From NCBI RefSeq assembly GCF_001683795.1, contig NZ_LIGX01000010.1, forward strand, positions 1-49,198: 49,198 bases of DNA. Direction: 5' to 3'. The notes under the pieces were generated by a model. The model did not search any database. It was not told the origin of the DNA and saw only the letters and a list, made by a program, of their open reading frames with translations. Origin of the DNA: Neoakkermansia glycaniphila (GTDB lineage: Bacteria > Verrucomicrobiota > Verrucomicrobiia > Verrucomicrobiales > Akkermansiaceae). Shown here piece by piece: positions 8,175 through 16,989 of the stretch. Position 1 is the first letter of the stretch. Each line of letters begins with the position of its first letter. A program made the translations under genes and the position numbers.

Positions 8175-8202
8175 ATTTTATCTTGATGGAGCTGAGTGTC
8201 AA
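8175..8202 (-). promoter_or_regulatory. Strong sigma70-like promoter of the 7727-8164 gene
   Basis: Minus-strand TTGACA, 16-base spacer, TAAAAT (five of six to consensus). The -10 overlaps the ATG at 8176, so translation must begin at 8164 or 8161, ten or thirteen bases past the -10. The mRNA would have almost no leader. Confidence 0.65.
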
Positions 8203-8314
8203 GTTCAAAGATGGCAATCTGGTGTCTGTTTTGCTCTGAATGAAAATTTCTCTTGACAGAAACAGTGTATTTCTTCATCTTATCTTTAGTTTAGTATTTT
8301 GTTTCCAGATCGTT

Positions 8315-9382
8315 ATGATGAGATTGCTTTTGCCTGTCCTGTTGTTTTTAAGTGCGTGGTGCCATGCCGCGGATCTTTTGGGCGCCTATGCGGCCGATGT
8401 GGAGAAGGATTATGAGAATGTGCAACAGGGAGAGGGAGGTCTGCGGTTTCAGAAGGATGGAGTGAATGTGACTGTGTTGACGATCAAGGATCAATGTGTG
8501 ATGTTTTTCTTGTCCGATGCGCAAGGCGGTGAAGCGGGTGCGGCGGCTGTGCGCGATGTTCTGAAGGAGCTGCAGCCGGAGATCGTGCTGGATAAGTCGG
8601 GCGTGTACAAGGGTAAGGATGTGTATGCCCGGATGTGGAGTGAGGGAAGCGGTGATGCCGCCGTTTCCAGAGCTTGCGTGGTTTCGTCGATTGTGGTGCG
8701 CAATATGAAGAGCCGCAATAAGGATAAGTCCCGGCTGGGGCTGTCGGTGGCGGAGTTTGTGTGCGAACTGGGGGTGCCGAACCGGTTTGACGGGAAGTCG
8801 TTGGAGTGGGATGTGGACGATATGGCGGTGAGTCTGCCGCTTAACCAGTCCGTTGTGAAGCTGATTTCGTGGAAGTGGAGAGCGAAGAAGTTGCCGGAGC
8901 AGGAGGAGCGTCTGGAAGCGATGGAGCTTGCGGCTGCCAAGAAGTGGCTGCGAATGCCGGTTTATCCTGCGGATGAGCCTGCCGATCTGGAGGATGGAAG
9001 TATTCTGGTTGCCGGGACAGGAGCTCCGTATGATGTGAATCGGGCGGAGAAGGCGGTGGCGTTCGGCAATTTGTCCGGTGCTCCCAATACGATGTCTACG
9101 ATCAAGACGCGGTGGGGCGTGAAGATTGCCGCTTCTCCGTGGGTGCTGGCCCGGAACGGCGAGGGTGAGGAGGCCGTGTATATTCTCGGGGCTCGCAGTG
9201 CCGTGGAGGCCGCCGCCGTACAGGCGGCACAGGCGACGGATGAGGAGCCGGTGCCGGATGAGCCCGAACCGAAAGATGCGGATACTGCCGCAGATGAGCC
9301 GGAACCGGAGTTCGACGATCCGGCCGATTTGCGTGGAGAAGATGCCGTGGAGGCTTACAAGAAGAGGATCATGGGGCTTTAA
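8315..9382 (+). CDS. Secreted protein of unknown function
   Basis: About 355 aa from the ATG at 8315, which begins a clear signal peptide (MMRLLLPVLLFLSAWCHA, cleavage before ADLLGAYA). An in-frame start at 8240 would place two dozen extra residues in front of it and is less likely. The middle contains a region reading LGLSVAEFVCELGVPNRFDG and WDVDDMAVSLPL, reminiscent of small outer-membrane or assembly-associated domains but not recognised. The C-terminal ~60 residues are rich in Glu, Pro and Asp and look disordered. It is divergent from the 7727-8164 gene and ends about 80 bases before nuoA. Function unknown. Confidence 0.7.
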   Translation: MMRLLLPVLLFLSAWCHAADLLGAYAADVEKDYENVQQGEGGLRFQKDGVNVTVLTIKDQCVMFFLSDAQGGEAGAAAVRDVLKELQPEIVLDKSGVYKGKDVYARMWSEGSGDAAVSRACVVSSIVVRNMKSRNKDKSRLGLSVAEFVCELGVPNRFDGKSLEWDVDDMAVSLPLNQSVVKLISWKWRAKKLPEQEERLEAMELAAAKKWLRMPVYPADEPADLEDGSILVAGTGAPYDVNRAEKAVAFGNLSGAPNTMSTIKTRWGVKIAASPWVLARNGEGEEAVYILGARSAVEAAAVQAAQATDEEPVPDEPEPKDADTAADEPEPEFDDPADLRGEDAVEAYKKRIMGL

Positions 9383-9419
9383 AGGGAGGCTGCTTTTCTC
9401 TCTTTCCCGTGATTTTTGC

Positions 9420-9448
9420 TTGGACTTTTACCTGTTTTGTGTTACAAA
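9420..9448 (+). promoter_or_regulatory. Possible promoter of nuoA
   Basis: TTGGAC, 17-base spacer, TACAAA, then 14 bases to the ATG at 9463, giving a leader of about seven bases with no Shine-Dalgarno sequence. Confidence 0.45.
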
Positions 9449-9462
9449 CAGCGCAGTCACTT

Positions 9463-9855
9463 ATGTCTCAAGAATATTTTTCCGCCCTGATTCAGTGTAT
9501 CGCAGCCTTCGGTTTTGCGGGGATGGTGCTTGGTTTGAGCGTGCTGTTCGGCCGCCGCGCCAAGGTTCGCAAGCCTGCCAATATTCCTTATGAGTGCGGG
9601 ATGATTCCTCTTGGCGATGGCGCTCCGATTTTCTCGGTGAAGTTTTATCTGGTAGCCATGTTGTTCGTCATTTTCGATCTGGAAGTGGTGTTCCTGTATC
9701 CGTGGGCCATCAATTTCAAGGATTTCGTGATGCAGAATCCCGAGGCTTTCGGTTCCATGTGTTTCTTTATCGGTATTCTGCTTTTTGCTTATGCTTATGC
9801 TGTAGGCAAGGGCGTGGTGAATTGGCACCATAATCCGGCTCCCCGCAAGTCCTGA
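9463..9855 (+). CDS. nuoA: NADH-quinone oxidoreductase subunit A
   Basis: A 130-aa membrane protein with three transmembrane segments. The conserved loop IPYECGMIPLGDG (the cysteine loop of NuoA/ND3) and the following KFYLVAMLFVIFDLEVVFLY are diagnostic. NuoA belongs to the membrane arm of respiratory complex I near the quinone site. The start at 9463 (MSQEYFSALIQ) was preferred over an in-frame alternative 54 bases upstream. No other nuo gene is adjacent: the neighbours are a secreted protein and a metallo-beta-lactamase-fold gene, and a terminator follows directly. The rest of complex I must be encoded elsewhere. Confidence 0.95.
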   Translation: MSQEYFSALIQCIAAFGFAGMVLGLSVLFGRRAKVRKPANIPYECGMIPLGDGAPIFSVKFYLVAMLFVIFDLEVVFLYPWAINFKDFVMQNPEAFGSMCFFIGILLFAYAYAVGKGVVNWHHNPAPRKS

Positions 9856-9878
9856 ACGGAGTCGTCAAGTTTTCAAGG

Positions 9879-9908
9879 AGCCTGCATCTTTCCGGTGCAG
9901 GTTTTTTT
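9879..9908 (+). terminator. Intrinsic terminator after nuoA
   Basis: Stem CCTGCA / TGCAGG, extendable by a G-T and an A-T pair, with a nine-base loop and a run of seven T (9902-9908). Confidence 0.85.
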
Positions 9909-9973
9909 GTGTCGGGCGGATGCCGGCGCGCACTTTTGTCATGCTGTTTTGTGGCGAATGGAGGCTTTCTCGC

Positions 9974-10001
9974 TTGAATGCACTACCATTTCTGTTATGA
10001 T
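9974..10001 (+). promoter_or_regulatory. Promoter of the metallo-beta-lactamase-fold gene, predicted leaderless
   Basis: TTGAAT, 16-base spacer, TATGAT, then eight bases to the ATG at 10010 (five to a GTG at 10007). Confidence 0.6.
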
Positions 10002-10009
10002 TTCGAGTG

Positions 10010-11416
10010 ATGAAAATACATTTCTGTGGAGCGGCAGGTACGACGACAGGGTCCCAGCATTTGCTTGAGGTGAACGGAAGGCGCATTCTGCTGGATTGCG
10101 GCATGTATCAGGGCCGGCGCGAGGAAGCGTTGAGGATCAACCGGGATTTTCCCTATTTCGATCCGAAAGCGGTCGATTGCGTGGTGTTGTCCCATGCGCA
10201 TATCGACCATTCGGGCAATTTGCCCAATCTGGTGAAGAACGGTTTTAACGGCAATATCTATGCGACGCATGCGACGCGCGATTTGTGCCAGATTATGCTG
10301 CCGGATGCGGGCCGCATTCAGCAGAGCGACTGCGATTTCTTCAATAAGATGAATCAGCGGCGTGGGGGGCATGATGCGCCGGCCGTGCCGATCTATACGG
10401 AGCAGGATGCCGTGAAGTGTATGGATCAGTTTGTGACGACAGGGTATGAGCGGCCCATGCAGCTTTGCGATGGCGTTTCCATGACGTTTTACGATGCAGG
10501 CCATATTCTGGGGGCTGCGCAGGTGTGCCTTGATATCGATGACCGTGACGACGGGAAGAGGAAGAGGCTGCTGTTTTCCGGTGACGTAGGTCGTGGAAAT
10601 AATGAGTTGCTGAAGAATCCGGCTGTCGTGCCCGATGTGGATATCGTGCTGATGGAGAGTACGTACGGCGGCCGTTTTCATGAGTCTCCTGCACGGAATG
10701 ACGAGGCGTTTTGTGCGGTTGTGCGCGATGCGATCGAGCGTGGCGGCAAGGTGCTGATTCCCGCGTTCGCCGTCGAACGTACGCAGCAGTTGCTTTATTT
10801 GCTGCACAAGGCATACAAGAACGGTTCGTTGAAGAGTATTCCGGTGTTCGTGGATAGTCCCATGGCGGTGAGTGCGACGGAGATTTTCCGCATTCATCCG
10901 GAGTGTTTCAATAAGGAGGTGTACGATTTCCTGTTTCAAGAGAAGGATCCGTTCGGGTTCGAGCATTTGAGGCTGATTCGGTCGGTGTCGGAGTCGCAGG
11001 CGTTGAACCGTTTGAAGGGGCAGGCGATTATCATTTCCGCTTCGGGGATGTGCGAAGCAGGACGTATTCTGCACCATTTGAAGAATGGGATCGGCAATCC
11101 GAACAATACGGTGCTGTTTGTCGGCTATTGCGCGGAGCATACGCTGGGCAGGCGTATTATGGATGGAGAGAAGGAGGTGCGCATTTTCGGCGAGTTTTAT
11201 CCCGTGCGTGCCCGTATCGAGGAGATGGATTCGTTTTCGGGGCATGCGGATGAGAATGAGCTGTTGCATTATTTCGGACAGATGGGGGGCTCCAAGAGCC
11301 GGGTGTTTCTCGTGCATGGCGATCCCGAGGCAACTCTTGCCATGCAGAAGGCTTTGCATGAGCGGTTCGGCTGCCAGGCTGAGATTGGCGTGCTGAACGG
11401 GTATGCCGCCTGCTGA
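10010..11416 (+). CDS. MBL-fold / beta-CASP / RMMBL metallohydrolase (RNase-like)
   Basis: A 468-aa protein. Residues ~1-200 are a metallo-beta-lactamase fold with the metal-binding motif SHAHIDHSGNLP and the opening GAAGTTTGSQHLLEV. The middle is a beta-CASP domain (AFAVERTQQLLYLL, VFVDSPMAVSATEIF, SASGMCEAGRILHHL). The C-terminus is an RMMBL segment, with RIEEMDSFSGHADENELLHYF and VFLVHGDP. This order is that of the CPSF73/YSH1-like bacterial MBL exonuclease family, which act on RNA 3' ends; the substrate here is unknown. It is monocistronic, with a near-leaderless promoter and a strong terminator. Confidence 0.9.
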   Translation: MKIHFCGAAGTTTGSQHLLEVNGRRILLDCGMYQGRREEALRINRDFPYFDPKAVDCVVLSHAHIDHSGNLPNLVKNGFNGNIYATHATRDLCQIMLPDAGRIQQSDCDFFNKMNQRRGGHDAPAVPIYTEQDAVKCMDQFVTTGYERPMQLCDGVSMTFYDAGHILGAAQVCLDIDDRDDGKRKRLLFSGDVGRGNNELLKNPAVVPDVDIVLMESTYGGRFHESPARNDEAFCAVVRDAIERGGKVLIPAFAVERTQQLLYLLHKAYKNGSLKSIPVFVDSPMAVSATEIFRIHPECFNKEVYDFLFQEKDPFGFEHLRLIRSVSESQALNRLKGQAIIISASGMCEAGRILHHLKNGIGNPNNTVLFVGYCAEHTLGRRIMDGEKEVRIFGEFYPVRARIEEMDSFSGHADENELLHYFGQMGGSKSRVFLVHGDPEATLAMQKALHERFGCQAEIGVLNGYAAC

Positions 11417-11440
11417 TGTTCGGTTCCCGTGCAGGATGCA

Positions 11441-11472
11441 AAAACCCCGGAGATTGCTCTCCGGGGTTTTTT
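11441..11472. terminator. Bidirectional intrinsic terminator
   Basis: AAAACCCCGGAG / CTCCGGGGTTTT, a 12-bp perfect stem with a six-base loop, between the converging MBL gene (stop 11416) and sulfatase gene (stop 11496). Confidence 0.9.
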
Positions 11473-11495
11473 GTCGATGTGTGAATGGTGATGTT

Positions 11496-13691
11496 TCAGT
11501 TGCGCCAAGGGGCGGTGAGGGGATTTCCCTTGATTTTGACAGACTGGAACCGTTCGGCCGAGATGGGTTGTTTGTCGATGCCCGGACCTTCCCATGAGAG
11601 TTTCATGTGGCCTGGGGCTTTTTCTCCCTGTACGACAGTGATTTCGATGGGGTGTTTTCCGGCTTTGAGAGGTACGGCTTTGAGGCCCGTTTTGTTTGGG
11701 TTTGCTTCCGTGGTGTTGATGGCGGACGAGGAGTCGATTTCTTTGCCGGGGATGTAGTTGAAGTCCGCATCAATGAGTTGGAAGTCGTGCATGCGGACGT
11801 AGGCTTTGCTGCCGGCTACGTCGTCGAGGGTCAGGTAGAATTTGTATTCTCCGTCTTTCGGGATGTCCAGATAGCCGTAGTAGACGGTTACGGTGCCGGC
11901 CGGAAGTTCGGTGGAAGCCGGATCGACCGCTGCCGGAAGTGCCTGTGCAGGAGTATTCAGTTTGCCAAGGGAACGACTGTCCGGGACCCACGGGCAGGCA
12001 GTTTTGAGCTGTACGCCTTGCAGGCCCTGTTCCGTTTGTTTGGGTTGAGGCGCAGCTGCCGGAACGAGGGCTTTGTCGTACGGGCGCTGGGCGAAGGTGC
12101 CTCGGTTTTTGTGCGTGTAGTCGTAGGGGCGGCGGATTTGAAGGATGCGGTTTTGCATCCATTGCTGCATGGCGGCTCCTGCCTTGGTGCCGGCAAGGTT
12201 GTTGCGTTCGCCGGGGTCTTTGTCAATGTCGTAGATTTCAAACGGAGTGTTTTCATCGGCGATGTTGAGCCGTACGCCTTTGTAGTTGTTTTTGCCGTCT
12301 TCGCTGTAGTAGATGACTTGTTCCTGCTGGCGTACGCCGTTGCGGCGGTTTTCCTTGAAGTCTTTGTAGTTCGGCGTTTTGGTGGTTTGCCAGTATTCGG
12401 TGTAGATGATGCCGGGGGTGGGCTTTCCTTTGCCGGTGAGGACGGGGACGAGGCTGACGCCGTCGCAACGGGCCGGGCTGGGTACGCCTGCGAGGTCGGC
12501 GAAGGTGGCCATCCAGTCATGGAACTGGCTGGGCTGGGTGGAGATGCCTTTTTTGACGAATCCGGGGTAGCGGACGAGTGTCGGTTCGCGCATGCCGCCT
12601 TCCCAAGTGTCGCGTTTGATTCCGTCGAAGGGGCCGTAGGTTTGGAAGAAGGTGGGGTCTTGTGCCGGGCCGCGGAAGCTGCCTTCGTTGTGGGGGCCGT
12701 TGTCTGAGGTGAAGATGACGATGGTGTTTTTATCGATCTTGAGATCCTTGAGCAGTTGCAGGATGTCGCCCACGGCATCGTCGATGCGCGCGATCATGGT
12801 GGCGTGGCGTTTGGCGGATTCAGGCCATTTGTTGTTTGCGTATTTGGGGTAGATGTAGGAGTCGGTTTTTCCTTCGGCCGTGTTGATGAGTTTATGGGGC
12901 GTGCCGAGCCACTGCAGGCCGCCTTTGAGGCCTTTGCCCTGCGGGTAGGCCATGGTCGGTATTTCGAGTGCGGCATGGGGCGCAATCAAGGTGAGGGCCA
13001 GGAAGAAGGGTTTGTCCGGCTGTTCCTTTTTCTGGTCGATGATCCATTTTTTGGCGCGTGCCGTGAGCAGGTCGGTGGAGTAGCATTTGTCGCAGTCGTC
13101 GGTGACGATGCGGTCGTTGTCCCAAACGGCATTTTTGCCGTGTTCGCTTCTTGGGTCGTGGGGGTCGTCTTTGGAGTAGTGGCGGTGGCCTGCGATGTGG
13201 TCGAGGTAGCCGAAGAAGTAGTCGAAGCCCCGCTTGGTCGGGTAGGCGCTGGATGTTTCGGGCGAACCTCCCGATTCTTTTCCTCCGGCGAGTCCCCATT
13301 TGCCGATGAGGGCGGTGCTGTAACCTGCTTGTTTGAGGACGGAGGCGAGGGTGTGGCTGTTTTCAAGAGGGATGTCGAAGCTGTTGTCGCGGACGGTTTC
13401 GGCGTGGCCCTGATGGACTCCGCTGAAGAGGGAGGCTCGCGCCGGGGCGCAGACGGGACAGGAGGAGTAGTGGCGGCGCAGTTGGAGGCCTTCCTTGGCC
13501 ATGGTGTCCAGATTGGGCGTTTGCATGGCGGGCTGTCCTTTCGCGGCCCGCTGGTTTTGGTGGAAGGTTCCCAGTTCGCCCCATCCCATATCGTCGACCA
13601 GGATGAAGACGATGTTCGGTTTTTCCTCAGGAGCTGCATGGGTGCAAGTGATGCAAGCCGCGAACAATAGGAGATAACGCATGAAGTGCAT
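11496..13691 (-). CDS. Secreted sulfatase with C-terminal PA14-like domain
   Basis: About 731 aa. A signal peptide (MHFMRYLLLFAACITCTHA) is followed by the sulfatase fold: NIVFILVDDMGWGELG (metal-binding Asp pair), CPVCAPARASLFSG with the CxPxR core whose first Cys becomes formylglycine, ALIGKWGLAG, and FTSDNGPHNEG (Asp-Asn metal ligands). The last ~150 residues (YYGYLDIPKDGEYKFYLTL to LSWEGPGI) resemble a PA14 carbohydrate-binding domain. It removes sulfate esters, plausibly from mucin glycans, outside the cytoplasm, and needs an anaerobic sulfatase-maturating enzyme that is not in this window. The start at 13691 is set by the promoter at 13699-13726; 13682 is possible. The substrate is not readable from sequence. 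Confidence 0.93.
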   Translation of the reverse strand: MHFMRYLLLFAACITCTHAAPEEKPNIVFILVDDMGWGELGTFHQNQRAAKGQPAMQTPNLDTMAKEGLQLRRHYSSCPVCAPARASLFSGVHQGHAETVRDNSFDIPLENSHTLASVLKQAGYSTALIGKWGLAGGKESGGSPETSSAYPTKRGFDYFFGYLDHIAGHRHYSKDDPHDPRSEHGKNAVWDNDRIVTDDCDKCYSTDLLTARAKKWIIDQKKEQPDKPFFLALTLIAPHAALEIPTMAYPQGKGLKGGLQWLGTPHKLINTAEGKTDSYIYPKYANNKWPESAKRHATMIARIDDAVGDILQLLKDLKIDKNTIVIFTSDNGPHNEGSFRGPAQDPTFFQTYGPFDGIKRDTWEGGMREPTLVRYPGFVKKGISTQPSQFHDWMATFADLAGVPSPARCDGVSLVPVLTGKGKPTPGIIYTEYWQTTKTPNYKDFKENRRNGVRQQEQVIYYSEDGKNNYKGVRLNIADENTPFEIYDIDKDPGERNNLAGTKAGAAMQQWMQNRILQIRRPYDYTHKNRGTFAQRPYDKALVPAAAPQPKQTEQGLQGVQLKTACPWVPDSRSLGKLNTPAQALPAAVDPASTELPAGTVTVYYGYLDIPKDGEYKFYLTLDDVAGSKAYVRMHDFQLIDADFNYIPGKEIDSSSAINTTEANPNKTGLKAVPLKAGKHPIEITVVQGEKAPGHMKLSWEGPGIDKQPISAERFQSVKIKGNPLTAPWRN

Positions 13692-13698
13692 GCAGTTA

Positions 13699-13726
13699 AG
13701 GATAACATGCATGTTTTGTATTTCAA
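13699..13726 (-). promoter_or_regulatory. Promoter of the sulfatase gene, predicted leaderless
   Basis: Minus-strand TTGAAA, 16-base spacer, TATCCT, then seven bases to the ATG at 13691. It excludes the ATG at 13712, which would lie upstream of the transcription start. Confidence 0.6.
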
Positions 13727-14070
13727 GAATAAATGTTGTGTAACGCTTCCGCGGCGCAGTTTGGAGTGCCGGGCGATGCGCCTATGCGGGCGTTCTCTCG
13801 CGACAGGGTAAGCAGCCTCTGCCTTCCATGTTTTTCCGATGCGCCTGTATGGGGTGCACCGGGAGCCGGGAATGCCTTCAAATCCGTTATAATGCCTCAC
13901 GATGCCAAGTGTTTGTCCTGTTCTGTCAAGGATGTAGGTGGCGGGCGTGTGACATCCGTCTCCGGGCCAGTCGAGATATTCTTTACCCGTGCCGGTATTT
14001 TTGCCAAGGATGGTATTTTCGATGTCTGGCCGGAACGGAGCGAGGGGTTGTGTGGCGAATGGCGGATGGG
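13727..14070. other. 344-base gap between sulfatase and polA
   Basis: No convincing gene. A minus-strand open frame crosses the gap and contains a stretch (TPATYILDRTGQTLGIV) faintly like a thioredoxin-fold strand, but it runs on into other frames of the flanking genes, has no start of its own and no supporting motifs. No T-tract terminator is obvious after polA. Confidence 0.5.
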
Positions 14071-16869
14071 TCAATGGGCTTCGAGCCAGTTCCGGCCCGT
14101 GTTGGCATCGACGGCGAGGGGGACGCCGTTCGGCAGAGGGAGAGCTCCCTGCATGGCGGCGATGACGGAGGGGATGATGTCGTGTTCGCTTTCGTGGAGG
14201 TCGATGAGGAGTTCGTCGTGGATTTGCATGATGAGGCGGGATCGTTTGCCTTCGAGGAGGTTGTGGACTCGGATCATGGCGAGTTTGATCATGTCTGCCG
14301 CGGTGCCCTGGATGGGGGTGTTGATGGCGGTGCGTTCGGCGGCGGTGCGGAGGTTGCCGTTGGCGCTGGCGAGGTCGGGCAGCAGGCGGCGGCGTCCGCA
14401 GAGGGTTTCGGCGTAGCCGTTGTGTGTGGCGGTGGTGATGAGGTCGTCCATGCAGGTTTTGACCTGCGGGAATTCGGAGAAGTAGCTGTCGATGAGCTGG
14501 GCCGCTTCCGTGCGGGAGCATGTGAGGCGCTGGGAGAGGCCGAAGGCGGAGATGCCGTAGATGATGCCGAAGTTGACGGTTTTGGCGGCGCGCCGCATGT
14601 CGGGTGTGACGTCCTGACGGTCGATGTGGAAGACGCGGGCGGCGGTTTCGGTATGAATGTCGCGGCCGCTTTGGAAGGCTTCGATGAGGTGAGGGTCGCC
14701 GGAGAGAGCGGCCATGATGCGGAGTTCTACTTGCGAGTAGTCGGCGGAGAGGATGGCGTAGTGTTCGTTCCGGGGGATGAAGGCGCGGCGGATGAGGCGG
14801 CCTGCTTCCGAGCGGATGGGGATGTTTTGCAGGTTGGGGGATTGGGAGGCGAGCCGCCCGGTGGCGGTGACCATTTGGAGGAGGGTGGTGTGGATGCGGC
14901 CGTCTTTCGGGGAGATGAAGCGGGGGAGGGCATCGAGGTAGGTGCCTTTGAGTTTGGCGGCTTCGCGGTATTCGAGGATGTCGGCGACGAGGGGGGAGGA
15001 AGGGACGAGGCGACGGAGAGTTTCTTCGTCGGTGACGTATTGGCCCGTTTTCGTCTTTTTGGGTTTTTCCAACAGTTTCATTTCTCCGAAGAGGAGGTCG
15101 CCCAGTTGTTTCGGAGAGTTGATGTTGATGGGGCGGCCGACGGCCGTATCGATGCGTTCGCGGATGGCTTCGAGGCAGAGACCCATTTCTCCGGAGGCGT
15201 GGGCAAGGATGGCCGGGTCGATGTTCATGCCTTCTTCTTCGATGGAGGCGAGGACAGGGAGGAGGGGGTATTCGATGTTTTGCATCAAGGCGGCGATGCC
15301 TTGTTTTTCGAGCTGCGGTTTGAGGTGCAGGGCGAGCTGAAGGGTGATGTCCGCATCTTCCGCAGCGTAGCGCGCGAGGGTTTCCAGCGGGACGGAGGCG
15401 GTGTCGATGGCTCCGTCTTTGGTGGCGATGGTTTCGAGGCGGATGGTGGAGTAGGAGAGGAGGTTTTCGGCCATGTCGTCCATGTTGTGCCGCAGTTGCG
15501 GCGCGATGGCGGTGTGGGCGAGCATGGTGTCGAAGTAGGGGCCGGAGGTGGCGAGGTCGTTTGCGTGCAGGACTTCGAGGTCGAATTTGACGTTGTGGCC
15601 GATTTTTTCGGCTGCCGAGTCGAACGCAGGGCGGAAGGTTTGCAGGTCGAAGCCGTCTGTGACGGGGACGTAGTAGGCTTCGTGCGGTGTGAAGGCGAAG
15701 GACATGCCCAGCAGTTTGTCCTGCAGGGGATCAAGGCCAGTGGTTTCCGTGTCGAAGCTCCAGAGAGGGGCGGCTGCGAGCCGCGTGATGAGGCTGTTTC
15801 TTTCCTCTTCCGTGGTGACGAGGTGGTAGGTGTGCGGGATGTCGTCGATGGTTTTGAGGGAGGATTCTTCGAAGAGGAGCATTTGTCCGTCGCTGTTCTG
15901 AGCGGGGGGCGCGGTGTGTGTTTCCGGTTCTGCTGCCGGGGTGGGAGAGAAGAGGTCTCCCGGTTGCCATTGGACGTTTGGCCTGCCTCCGCAGAGGCGT
16001 GTGGCGAGTTGTTTGAATTCGAGTTCGTGCAGGATGGCGCAGAGGGCATCGGCATCGTATTCCTGCCGTTTGCCGGAGTCCAGATCGAATTCCAGCGGGA
16101 CGTGGCGGTCGATGGTGGCGAGTTTTTTGGAGAGGATGGCTTTGTCGGCGTTTTCTTCGATAACGAGGCGACGTTTGCCCTTGATTTCAGCCGTGCGGGC
16201 GAGGAGTTCTTCGACGGAGCCGTATTCGGCGATGAGTTTTTTTGCGGTGACTTCTCCGATGCCGGGGATGCCGGGGATGTTGTCGGAGGCGTCGCCCATG
16301 AGGGCGAGGATGTCGATGATTTGTTCCGGCGTTTGTATTCCCCAGTCGGCGGTGAAGCGTTCGCAATCGATGAGTTCATGTTCGGCGCTGCGTTTGCCGG
16401 GTTTCCACATGAGGCAGGTGGGGGAGAGGAGCTGGCCGAGGTCTTTGTCCTGCGAGACCATGTAGGAGTACATGGCGGGGCGTTGCTCGGCGTGCAGGGT
16501 GAGGGTGCCGATGAGGTCGTCCGCTTCGTAGCCGGGCATGCGGAGGATGGGGATGCGCATGGCTTCGAGGATGCGTAGGATGTAGGGGATGGAGGCGCGC
16601 AGTTCATCGGGCATGGTCTGCCGGTTGGCCTTGTACTGGGGGTAGAGGAGGTGGCGGGCCGTTTCTTTGCCTGCGTCGAAGCAGGCGATGATGTGGGTGG
16701 GGGATTCCTTGTCGATGATGGAGGCGACAGTGTTGGTGAAGCCGAACATGGCAGAGCTGTTCAGTCCCGCCGAGGTGCGCATGGGCGAGGTGATGAAGGC
16801 GTAGAAGGCTCGATAGGCGAGCGCCATGCCATCGAGGATAAAGAGCTGTTGTGTCGGTTGATCTCCCAT
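14071..16869 (-). CDS. polA: DNA polymerase I
   Basis: A 932-aa family A DNA polymerase with all three domains. The 5'-nuclease domain (~1-290) has YEADDLIGTL, SQDKDLGQLL and GDASDNIPGIPGIG. The 3'-5' exonuclease domain (~330-530) retains its acidic residues in SFDTETTGLDPL, GHNVKFDLEVL and YAAEDADITL, so proofreading is probably active. Polymerase motifs A (DYSQVELRIMAALSGD), B (RRAAKTVNFGIIYGISAFGL) and C (MQIHDELLIDL) are intact. It fills gaps in replication and repair. The start at 16869 (MGDQPTQQLFILDG) is supported by a promoter ending eight bases upstream; an in-frame codon six residues earlier is unlikely. Confidence 0.97.
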   Translation of the reverse strand: MGDQPTQQLFILDGMALAYRAFYAFITSPMRTSAGLNSSAMFGFTNTVASIIDKESPTHIIACFDAGKETARHLLYPQYKANRQTMPDELRASIPYILRILEAMRIPILRMPGYEADDLIGTLTLHAEQRPAMYSYMVSQDKDLGQLLSPTCLMWKPGKRSAEHELIDCERFTADWGIQTPEQIIDILALMGDASDNIPGIPGIGEVTAKKLIAEYGSVEELLARTAEIKGKRRLVIEENADKAILSKKLATIDRHVPLEFDLDSGKRQEYDADALCAILHELEFKQLATRLCGGRPNVQWQPGDLFSPTPAAEPETHTAPPAQNSDGQMLLFEESSLKTIDDIPHTYHLVTTEEERNSLITRLAAAPLWSFDTETTGLDPLQDKLLGMSFAFTPHEAYYVPVTDGFDLQTFRPAFDSAAEKIGHNVKFDLEVLHANDLATSGPYFDTMLAHTAIAPQLRHNMDDMAENLLSYSTIRLETIATKDGAIDTASVPLETLARYAAEDADITLQLALHLKPQLEKQGIAALMQNIEYPLLPVLASIEEEGMNIDPAILAHASGEMGLCLEAIRERIDTAVGRPININSPKQLGDLLFGEMKLLEKPKKTKTGQYVTDEETLRRLVPSSPLVADILEYREAAKLKGTYLDALPRFISPKDGRIHTTLLQMVTATGRLASQSPNLQNIPIRSEAGRLIRRAFIPRNEHYAILSADYSQVELRIMAALSGDPHLIEAFQSGRDIHTETAARVFHIDRQDVTPDMRRAAKTVNFGIIYGISAFGLSQRLTCSRTEAAQLIDSYFSEFPQVKTCMDDLITTATHNGYAETLCGRRRLLPDLASANGNLRTAAERTAINTPIQGTAADMIKLAMIRVHNLLEGKRSRLIMQIHDELLIDLHESEHDIIPSVIAAMQGALPLPNGVPLAVDANTGRNWLEAH

Positions 16870-16877
16870 GCGATGGG

Positions 16878-16906
16878 ATTGTAGCACAGGGAAGGGCCGG
16901 CAGCAA
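16878..16906 (-). promoter_or_regulatory. Promoter of polA, predicted leaderless
   Basis: Minus-strand TTGCTG, 17-base spacer, TACAAT (five of six), then eight bases to the ATG at 16869. Confidence 0.6.
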
Positions 16907-16934
16907 GCTCCGGTTGCGCGTGCGGCGGAATGCG

Positions 16935-16969
16935 AAAAACGCGGCCTGCATCCAGCAGGCCGCGTTTTT
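16935..16969. terminator. Strong intrinsic terminator
   Basis: A perfect 15-bp stem, AAAAACGCGGCCTGC / GCAGGCCGCGTTTTT, with a five-base loop. It lies downstream of the lipoprotein gene (stop 16990, minus strand) and separates it from polA. Confidence 0.92.
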
Positions 16970-16989
16970 CATTCATGATGGAAAGGCTC

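Noticed and set aside
13727..14070. Possible thioredoxin-like remnant on the minus strand (TPATYILDRTGQTLGIV)
   Set aside because: Only one strand-like stretch, no Cys motif, no start codon, and the frame continues into shadows of both neighbouring genes.
13828..16578. Very long plus-strand open frame (about 900 codons) opposite polA
   Set aside because: It is the antisense of polA, has Gly/Val/Glu-rich composition typical of the complement of GC-rich coding DNA, and shows no motif. The same holds for long antisense frames opposite mmdA (3365-5548), mmdB (1465-2808), speA (20529-22484), typA and the ABC exporter (30273-34023) and the RHS gene (45184-47898).
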